DNA of 14,338 nucleotides from Alectoria sarmentosa. Its lineage: Eukaryota > Ascomycota > Lecanoromycetes > Lecanorales > Parmeliaceae. The DNA lies in contig WOGZ01000569.1 of NCBI GenBank assembly GCA_009733775.1, positions 1 to 14,338 on the forward strand. Direction: 5' to 3'. Below, piece after piece: positions 1 to 8,537 of the stretch (position 1 is its first letter; every line of letters begins with the position of its first letter). Below the pieces are notes generated by a model. The model did no database searches, had not been told where the DNA came from, and was given only the letters and a program-made list of their open reading frames with translations. The position numbers were made by a program, and so were the translations under genes.

Positions 1-3000
1 ATAATCTTATATTTTTATCAAAATCTCATTTATTAATGAAATAAAATATCGATTTCTTTTGATAATAACGTTTAGTTTTCGATAATTTATATAAAATCGC
101 AAGTTTTTATTTGATTTCTCAATAAATAAAATAAATAAAACGAATAAAACATAATTAAATACGATAAATTCTTTTCTTAAATGTTCGTTTAGATATTTTT
201 TAACTTATTCGAATTTATGACTTAATAATGAATAAATTCGATTTTTAAATAATAAATTTTTATTTGCTTTTTCAACGAATTTCAATTTATAATTATAAAA
301 ACGATATAAAAATAATATATTCGCTTATAATTTATTAAAAACATTTACGTAATCATAATAACTTATAAGAATTTTATTAAGAATTTTTTAAGAAATGAGA
401 GCTTTAACATTATTAATTTAAGCGTTTTTCGATATATATAATTTACAATATTTCTTATATTTGATTTCGAAGTCGTATAAATATAATTTATTAATCGATA
501 TTCGATTATCTCGTTATAATTATAATATAATTTCGAAAGATTTATTAAAAATATTATAAATCTCATTTATTATCAAAGAAAAAAGCTTATTCTTTTTATT
601 TCGAGTTAAATAATAATAAGTCGATATATTAATTTTAATAATATCGATGAAATTAGACTTTTTGATTATCTTTTCTTTAAATGTTTTAAATGTTAATATC
701 GACCTTTTTTTATTTAAAATGTTTTTAAAATAATTTATATCGAAATTATTTTCATTTAATTCATTTTTAATAATAAGTTTAAAAGATTATATAATGATAA
801 TAAATAATGTTTTTGATAAAAAGGATAAATTTTTAAATATTGATGTTTTATTATCGTTATATTCACATCGTTTAAATATAAATAATATTTTATTTTTTAA
901 TATATCGAGTACGACTTTATGCTTATTTATTTATAACTTTTCGAAAATTAAATCGTATTATTTTAACGAAGCGATAAAAATAAAGCAAGATTTTTTTTTA
1001 TAATTATATATATTCAAAATAAATAAAAGACAATAAGTAATAGATTGTTTAAATAATCGCTTATTATAATTTCATATTGATTTTAATTTAAAAAAAGAAT
1101 AAAACTCGATTTATAAGCGTTTATATATTTTAAATATAATAATTTCATTAATAACGATATAAACCTTGATACATCCGCAATTTATAAAAAAATTCGAAAA
1201 TGTCATTTATCGATTTTATGATAATAACGTAATTGTTATTCGAAAAAGATGTCATATTAAAAAATTATTTAAAATATTCATTAAATACATATTCATATTA
1301 TCTTTTATCGTGATTTTGAAAAAGATTAATCTTTTTTCGAATCATTCGAAAAGTCTTTTAAATTATCGTCGTTACTATTATTTATTTTTATAATATACAT
1401 TTAAATAGTTTTTTTATTCGATTGAAAATAATCACGCTTAATGTGTTTAACTTAATTATAATTATAACATATAAACTTTTTAATATCGACTTCGTCTTTA
1501 ATTTTGATAAATGAAATCGATATAATAAATTTTATAAGTGTTATTATAATGCGAGTGATTTTCGTTATTAAGATAATTGATTTTTTTGTTGAAAATGTAA
1601 TTTTAAATATGAATGTCTTAAACTTTTCTTCATATTTAATACGCTGAATGTTATTTAATTTTCGTAAATATTTTTTCATAAATGTTAACTCATTAAAACT
1701 TTCATATACGTTTCAATTTTTTTATAAATTTTTATGAATCTTTAAACGTAAATGTCGTATTATATTATTTTTATTTTTATTAATAATTTAATTCAATCGA
1801 ATAAAATCGATATAAAACTTTATAAAAGATATAATATTTTGTTGAAATAAATTATATTATCATTTCGCATTATTTTATTAATTAAAATTCTCATAAATGT
1901 TAATTAAATTATTCATTATCTTTTTATAGAATTGATATAAATTTGAATAATTTTTTAATCGACGTTTTATAATTTATTTTAAAGCTTTTTCTTTTAATTT
2001 AAAAATAATATAAATTAATTTGAACTCAATAATAAAATATTAATTATAATTAATAATGAATTTGTGATTTATTTTAAAAGATTAATCGTTTTATATAAAA
2101 TGTTTTTTATTTGTAAAAATAAAAGAATTAAATAATTTAAAAAACTTGTTCTTTTTCGATATAAGTCGATTTTTGAATTTATTATAAAAAAGTTCATTTT
2201 TTGAATCTTTTTTCGAATCTTTTTTTAAATTCTTTTTTAATGATTAAAGTTTTATTGCATTAATCTTTCGTTATAATTGTATTATTTGTTTTTATTAATT
2301 ATAAGCGATGTTATTTGATTATTAAGTTATAAATTTAAATTGATATAAAAAATTTATGATTTCATCTTTATCGATAATAATCTTATAAAAACGAAATGAA
2401 AATTCGCGAAAGTCATTTCATTTAAAACGAAGTTGACTTAATATATTAAGAAATTTTTTAAATGTAATTTTCGCTTAATATAATAGTTACTCATTAATAA
2501 AAATATGTTATAAATTTGATTTATAATGTTGAAAAAGATTTTCGAGATTTTTAAATATAATTAAAATATAACGTGATTTGATTTTGTTTAAAAGATTTTA
2601 AATGTGATTTATTTTTTTCATTTCGATAAAGATTATCGATAAAAAAGAAAATAAAAGAGAAGAAAAAAAAGAGAGATTTAAATATTTCGAAAAATATAAT
2701 ATTAAAGAATATTGTGATAAAGAAGAATGTTAACATTTTTCATTTGATATGTTTAATAATTTTCGTGTGATAAAGAAATTTGATTTTAATATATAAAAAA
2801 TAATAAAAAATGTTATTTAATCGTTTATTCATTTATTAAATTTTTATAAAAACAATGTATTAATTAAATGACGTTTTTTCAATTTCGTTATTTATGTAAA
2901 AAGTATTTATTATATCGTCATCGATTTCGTGCGAGGAAATTTGATAATGCGAAATAAAAAAGAAAAACTTTGAAAGATTATAAAATCGTGATTTTTTATT

Positions 3001-3840
3001 CGATGATAATATCGTGAACAATCTAAATATCTTTAATAATAATCTTTCGAATAATATAATCGATATTATTTTAATTTAAGTTATATAAAAATAATATATG
3101 ATTATTTTTTTCGATTCGTTAATTAAACGAATGTTTTAATATTTTTTTTATACTCGTTATTATTGACGAGACGAATCGTTATCTCGATGCGAATTATTCG
3201 AATTTCAATTATCATAAATGACTTGATTTAAAGATACGATATCTTAATAATTTTTATGTTTTGATAAAGTTTTTATTAATACGATTTTTTGAATTCGTTA
3301 ATTAATATAAATGAAATAAATGAAATAACTTAATTATAATATTAAAATCAGCATAAAATTATATTATATAAATGTGTTAAATAAAATAATTAAATGAAAA
3401 GAAAGTATATATATAAAAAAAAGGCATTTATATAAAAATAAATGTTTTTATTAAGTCACGTTAAGCTCAATCGAGTAATGTTAAAAAAATGTGATGTTAA
3501 AAAAAGTCAGCTCTATTAAAAATGTAAAGTACGCTCGTAATACGTATAATGTTTATATTAAAACTTTAACATTATTTTTATTAATATAAGTTACTTATAA
3601 TATAATAATTTTAAATAATATTAATTAAAAGAAAAAAAAAGTCGATAAATATATAATAAATCGTAAAAATGAAAATATAATTAAATAAAGAATAATTAAT
3701 TAAAACGTGATTATAGCAGTAATGAAAAAAACGCAATTATTAAATTTTTTAAATGATTCAAAAACACGATATTCGAGGTTTAATCGAATTGAAAATTAAT
3801 TAAAAATCTCTATCGTGCAATTCGTTATAATTGCAGTTAT

Positions 3841-3942
3841 ATAATTATTATAATCGTATAATTATTATAATTATTATAGTTTTATAATTATATAATTATT
3901 ATAATCGCGTAATTATTATAATTATTATAACTTTATAATTAA
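3841..3942 (+). repeat. two 51-bp tandem units
   Basis: The motif ATAATTATTATAATCG recurs at 3841 and 3892, giving two consecutive 51-bp units that differ by a handful of bases, mostly A/G and C/T. It is the clearest period at the left edge of the minisatellite. Further copies to the right lose the register. Confidence 0.6.
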
Positions 3943-4554
3943 ATAATTATTGCAACTTTATAATTAAATAACTTTTATAATCGTATAATTATTACGATTA
4001 TATAAATAAATAAATAATTATTATAATTATCGTAATCGTATAATCATCGCAATCGTGTAATTAAATAATCAAATAATTAAATAATTATTACAATTATCGC
4101 AATCGTGTAATCATCGTAATCGTATAATCAAATAATTAAATAATCAAATAATTATTATAGTTGTCGTAATCGTGTAATTATCGCAATCGTATAATTAGAT
4201 AATTAAATAGTTAAATAATTATTATAACTATCGTAGTTAAATAATCGTTATAATCGTGCAGTTAAATAGTTAAATAATTATTATAATTATCGCATTCAAA
4301 TAATTATTATAGTGATGTAATCAAATAATCAAAGAATTATTATAATTATCGCATTTAAATAATTATTATAATTATGCAATTAAATAATCAAATAATTTAA
4401 TAATTTAATAGTTAATAATTAAATAATTAAATAATTAAATAATTTAATAATTTAGTAATTAGATAATTAAATAACTAGATAATTAAATAATTAAATAATC
4501 GTATAATTATTATAGTCGTATAATTAAATAATTAAATAATTAAATAATTATTAC

Positions 4555-4607
4555 AATTATAAAAAATCGATTATCGCAATTAATTATATAATCGAATTTT
4601 TATAATT
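4555..4607. repeat. hairpin at the centre of the inverted minisatellite
   Basis: The left arm 4555-4573 and right arm 4589-4607 are 19 nt each, are reverse complements with one mismatch, and enclose a 15-nt loop. An alternative perfect 11-bp pairing joins TTATCGCAATT at 4571-4581 with AATTGCGATAA at 4604-4614. The centre can therefore switch between two pairings. It marks the symmetry point where the surrounding repeat units change direction. Confidence 0.7.
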
Positions 4608-5110
4608 GCGATAACTATTTAATTATTTGATTATTTAATTATTTAATTATTTAAATGTTAGATTGTAGTGATTATTTAATTATTTAATTACACGATTATA
4701 ATAATTATACGATTATTTAACTATCTGATTATTTAATTATTTAACTATTTAATTATTTAATTACACGACTGCGATGATTATTTAATTATTTAATTGCCAG
4801 ATTATAGTAATTATTAAATTACGACGATTATAATAATTATATAATTACACGATTATAAAGTTATAATAATTATATAGTTGCAATAATTACACGATTATTT
4901 AATTATTTAATTATTTAATTACTTAATTATTTAATTATTTGATTATATAATTATACGACTATAATAATTATATAACTGCGATAATTATAATATAACGACA
5001 ACGATAACGAGTAATAAATTTGAGGTTATAAAAATTATATCGACTTTAAATGATTAATGAACTATACACGGTCTCAAGTTTACACGTTTTTACATTTATA
5101 TAATGCGATA

Positions 5111-6248
5111 TTCATTCTGCTTATCATGGGCAATCGTTTAAACAAAAAATTGCGGGGGCGGCTGCTAGGTTTGCGCTCCCGCCAAGGGTTTTGCAAAAAG
5201 GAGTAGAACAAAACATTTTCGTTTTACCCACCGAGTTGGTTTTGGCGGACAGCCTTCCGAGACTAGGGCTAGGGCTGCCACTAGCGCTGTCCAGGACTTT
5301 GCTGCCAAGCGTCATCCTGTGTTCTCCCAATTCTGCTCTCCTTGACCCCGACTCTATTGACCATCATCTATTCGAGCTCTCTCCCAGTCTACTGCCCGTC
5401 CAGGTTCCCATGAGCTTACCCTTTATGCTGTCTTACTTTGTTTCTACAGGTCAATAGAGTTCCAATTCGCAGTCGGTCATGCCCGTGCGCCCTGCAAAGA
5501 TGCCATCCTTACCTCGTGCCAACTCTTCCTCCAGTCCTGTGTCACGGCCACATCGTCCCACTAGAATCTCTGCATCCCAACGAGACCATGTGGGCGTGTG
5601 AAGACGGATAGCTTCATAGCGATGGCTCGACAGAGGGGAGACCTGGAGTACGCCCAACCTTTCCTCAGCTCAGCGAGCATCCCTCTTCCCGCTGCTGACA
5701 ATGGTGTAGCCAAGTCTCACTAACCAGAATTGTACGGTGTCTGATGTGCCCGAATATCCTATCTTCGGCTTGAACGCATCTCCTGCTCGGTCCCTTCCGC
5801 CATGCCCTCGGCCATTACGACTCTACAGCCTTTTTTACCTACCCCCCTTCATGCCTATCCTCGCTGCACCCTATTTGTCGAGTCACTGTACGCAAGAGAT
5901 TACAGTGAAATGTCGACTGGATCGTTGTCAACAGTGACCGCCTCCCTCTCACGGGCTCGAGTCCATCAAGTCTATCCAATCAACTAAATATACACCGATC
6001 TTCTTCTTTTCGATACATGGCAGAACATGGAAGGATGAGAACATACAATGTACGGAAGTACTGCACAAGAGATTAGATACAGGCAGGTGGGTTTGGATCG
6101 AAAATATACGAAGCAGTGTCGCCTGCCCACCGATGGCGTGCCAGTGTTGGAGCAAGCCCGCCACTGACCTGTCTCCACGGCGGGGCTGGAAGATATGCAC
6201 GGTGAAACGTTGGATCGAGATTGGAGATATGCGATATGGCACCCGCCG
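5111..6248. other. base-balanced DNA, only short uncertain open frames
   Basis: Composition changes abruptly to balanced DNA here. Several frames of 60-97 codons are open on both strands (for example minus 5451-5657 and minus 5949-6242), but none has a recognisable domain and they overlap one another. The most gene-like plus-strand fragment is 5479-5601: ATG to TGA, 40 aa, rich in Ser, Pro and Arg. A plausible splice acceptor lies upstream at 5443-5450, a T-rich tract ending in ACAG with a CTTAC branch-like site about 17 nt before it. C/T-rich stretches around 5330-5400 and 5810-5880 resemble fungal promoter or leader DNA. I do not assign a gene. Confidence 0.3.
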
Positions 6249-6876
6249 TCAAGTCTTTGTCTTCATGATGTAGCCCGTTCCAATAGTGCGCGCTTCACCC
6301 ATGCTCTCCACATCAAAGAACAGCGCAACCCCCTCCCAAACCAACATGAATGTCCAGACAGCCCTCACCCCTTTACCCCATTGCACCCACAACATCTCAC
6401 TGCGAGGAAGCAAAACGAGGTCTAAATGGCCGATGTCTCCAATTTGCCAGTGAAGCTCGCCTGTTCCCATCGACTCAACTGCGGCGTGGCGATCCACATC
6501 GATGATGGCCTCTGCAAAAAGTTCGTTGACGGCATGCACGGGTCCGAGACGCTGGCCATAGCCGTAGAATTTGACGGTCAAGTCGGACTGTGGAACGGGG
6601 AATGAATATGGGTCCGAGGGCAACCCAGCGCTATTATTGGTAAGAATAGAAACATCACTTCAATTCCCCCTCACAAATGCTTGCACGATAACCTTCTACT
6701 TACTTGGGTATGTGCAGTGTTGTATTGAAGTTCGAGGTCTGAAAGGTTGTATGAAGCGACGGGTTCAGGTTTGAGCTACTTATCAGCGAAATGGCACGAC
6801 GCGAAAGCGATGCGGTAAGGGTGAAAGAGCTGCAATGAACCAAGAGGAAGAGACAAGCCAACTTGAGCAATGCCAT
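6249..6876 (-). CDS. predicted small secreted protein, two exons, function unknown
   Basis: Exon 1 runs 6876 to 6704 and exon 2 runs 6630 to 6249, with the stop included. The 73-nt intron (6703-6631) starts GTAAGT and ends AATAG, and joining in phase 2 gives a continuous 184-aa frame. Without splicing, exon 1 stops immediately after the donor. The start at 6876 is the first ATG of the open frame and opens directly onto a signal peptide: MALLK, then a hydrophobic core LACLFLLV, with likely cleavage near residue 22 (after LTA). A Ser/Thr/Asn-rich segment follows (about 25-56) with a possible N-glycosylation site NTT at 51-53. A compact folded domain (about 62-178) begins DPYSFPVP and contains FYGYG, LHWQIGD and VWTFML. 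From memory, this DPYxFPVP..LxxxFxxxG layout recurs in uncharacterised secreted ascomycete proteins, but I cannot name a family. Likely extracellular or cell-wall associated, possibly effector-like. The gene is divergent from the transporter, with about 1.66 kb between the two start codons. Confidence 0.7.
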
Positions 6877-6988
6877 ATTAAGCGTCGTGACCAAACTCAG
6901 TGAGGTCAAACTCCTTCGCCAAGGCAAAAATAAAGTTCAATGAGAGCGAGACTCGAAGCCGGAGAACTCTTCAAAGAAGAAATAAACA

Positions 6989-7006
6989 CTTAAGCTTCTG
7001 CTTAAG
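6989..7006. promoter_or_regulatory. perfect inverted repeat upstream of the secreted-protein gene
   Basis: CTTAAGC (6989-6995) and GCTTAAG (7000-7006) are perfect reverse complements separated by 4 nt. They lie about 115 bp upstream of the minus-strand start at 6876, a normal distance for an operator or transcription-factor site. No named factor is recognised. Confidence 0.3.
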
Positions 7007-7090
7007 AAGTCATAGTAACGACTGAGGAGAACAACTACCATATGGAAAGTGTTCTGTTAAAACATTTGATTGTCGAATTACAGAGGTTGA

Positions 7091-8234
7091 CGGAAAGTAC
7101 AGTCTGATTTCCGCGGGCCCTCACTGAACTTCATTCCTGCCTTGGCGAGGCTGCTAATGAGGTGGATGTCGGCTGTCGCATGGTTGCACGTTTTTGATGA
7201 ATCGCCTGCGGATGAAGAACTCATTCGCGGGGGTATGTTTGGACTTGTTGAGCGGTCTCATTTATTACGGGCTCCGCGGCCCCTTTGCCACTTCAAGTTG
7301 ATTTTGAACTGCTTCACCAGATCACCTTTCTCCCTCAGGATACATAGACTGGGCTTCTGAGGTGGTACAGCGCTTTCATGCCTCGTTTTCAACAAGCCGT
7401 AGATCAAACATGACTTGCCGTAGGATCCTGGTCGTGCTCGGCACCATGGAAGACGTTGATGATGTTTTCTGGTACGTGCTGCAATGTATCTGCGGGTTCC
7501 CGAAAACGAGGTGCAAAATTGTTTGTCATGACATGATTTTATCTGGATGATTTCGAAAGGCATCTCGGTTCTGTATTCAAGTCGTCGATACTGCTGACCA
7601 GTGCAGATATCGCCGAGGGTCATAAGAGTCGTGCTTTGTTGTCGCAGGGGAGAAAGCCATGATTCAGGACAGGTATGTGTTGGACCAAGCTGGCCTTTGG
7701 CGCTGAGAACCTCTATGGGTTATCATTCGGATGATTATCAGCAAGATAGTTGAGGTCCTCGGTGCCTTGTATAAGTCGGGGAACTGGGTAAGAGATGCAT
7801 ACCAACGCCGACCTTCCAAGCATGAGCGGTACCTGCTCTCCCTACAGTAAGGGTATGCTCAGCCCAGGCAGGCATGACGTTAGTGTCCTGTTATTGATGC
7901 ACATTTTCAGCTCATGGAGGTGCTTCAACAGAGGCATCACATAAGCGTAAGACAGGCTTAGATGGGGAAAGGTGGGCGGCAGAATGCTTTCCGTCGGTAT
8001 CAGCGCCTTGAGAGCTTGGCGGAATTGATCGTGAAAGGAAGGTAAGTACAACATAGGAAAGCGGAGAAATGCATGGGTTTTCCCCTGTTCAGGCTGAATT
8101 GACAATTTAGCCTCTGTCTCTCCGCAAAGCTCGGTTCTTCGGCAACTTCTCCTACTGCACTACCCCGCATTTGTCCAGACGAAGGAATGATTTACCTTTA
8201 TCAAACCAGCAGTGAATTGATTGGTGCAGAGTAA
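7091..8234. other. ambiguous open frames on both strands, possible small or decayed genes
   Basis: Plus strand: 7157-7232 joined to 7339-7550 would encode 95 aa. The donor is GTATGT at 7233, the acceptor CTCAG at 7338, and the phase matches. Sense-like stretches are HVFDESPADEELIRGG and ILVVLGTMEDVDDVFW. A second plus candidate, 7962-8041 joined to 8111-8234 (67 aa), has a strong donor GTAAGT at 8042 and a TTGAC branch-like site before the AATTTAG acceptor. Minus strand: an ATG at 7623 opens 121 codons to 7258, and a frame from about 8157 to 7842 is open for about 105 codons but has no ATG at its start. These overlap on opposite strands, so not all can be genes. I recognise no domain. The region may hold one short spliced gene, a decayed gene, or only intergenic DNA. 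Confidence 0.25.
8120..8168 (-). promoter_or_regulatory. two CreA-type hexamers upstream of the transporter
   Basis: On the minus strand GCGGAG (8125-8120) and GCGGGG (8168-8163) both match the fungal carbon-repressor CreA consensus SYGGRG. They lie about 370-418 bp upstream of the transporter ATG. Paired CreA sites are common in front of sugar-transporter genes in Aspergillus and relatives. The hexamer is short and degenerate, so chance matches are likely. Confidence 0.22.
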
Positions 8235-8409
8235 TCTCCATGGCCATACCTCATGCAGCATCTGGCATTATTTCTTCTCCTTGTCAAATGCCCGTTGAGC
8301 GTGCCGAGCGACGAATGACGAACGATGCGAGATCGTCATGCGCTGCCAACATGGTACTGTAGGGATTCCCATTTGTTGGGCGATGCTTATCTATCTAGAT
8401 GCCCAAGCC

Positions 8410-8537
8410 CATCTCTTCTCTTCACTACTTCCTGCCCCTCTCTCTATTTTCCCTCGTTGCTGTCTTTCATTCCTAAATCATCGCAGGGGTTGTGACATTC
8501 TGTCTGACTCCTTCACCACCTCTCGGTCCTGACCAAC
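8410..8537 (+). promoter_or_regulatory. pyrimidine-rich promoter/leader of the transporter
   Basis: A C/T-rich tract at about 8410-8472 precedes the transporter ATG by about 65-128 bases. Such tracts commonly mark transcription starts in filamentous fungi. The bases before the ATG are ACCAAC, a good fungal initiation context. No clear TATA box is seen. Confidence 0.4.

Larger units (their letters stand above)
3830..5000. repeat. AT minisatellite with two facing halves
   Basis: This 1.2 kb tract is built from variants of TAATTATTATAATTATCG and AATAATTAAATAATC. In the left half (to about 4555) the units read AATAATTAAATAATC. In the right half (from about 4615) they read the reverse complement, GATTATTTAATTATT. 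A long matched pair can be followed directly: 4493-4540 pairs with 4671-4717 read in reverse, with about two mismatches. The whole tract is therefore an imperfect giant inverted repeat centred near 4581. The sparse C and G sit mostly in CG, as in the rest of the block, so it may be a RIP-decayed tandem array. A replication or centromere role is possible but nothing here proves it. Confidence 0.72.
1..5110. repeat. AT-rich, RIP-like decayed block, no genes
   Basis: This stretch is strongly AT-rich. A hand count of 3181-3300 gives 25 G+C in 120 bases. No open frame in it exceeds 75 codons, and those present encode only Ile/Asn/Lys/Phe/Leu/Tyr-rich chains, as AT-rich noise does. The few remaining C residues are mostly in CpG: 6 of 11 C in the counted stretch, against roughly 1.3 expected from base composition. 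This is what is left when C-to-T change has run nearly to completion on repeated DNA, as in RIP of ascomycete transposons. The original element(s) cannot be recognised. It could also be an AT-rich centromeric or subtelomeric segment. The boundary with balanced DNA is sharp, at about 5090-5130. Confidence 0.8.

Noticed and set aside
363..2736. Five frames of 61-75 codons in the left AT block
   Set aside because: Their composition follows from AT-rich DNA; no motif or conserved pattern is visible.
3830..5000. CRISPR-like array
   Set aside because: Units are short, variable and without unique spacers, and the context is eukaryotic; it is a minisatellite.
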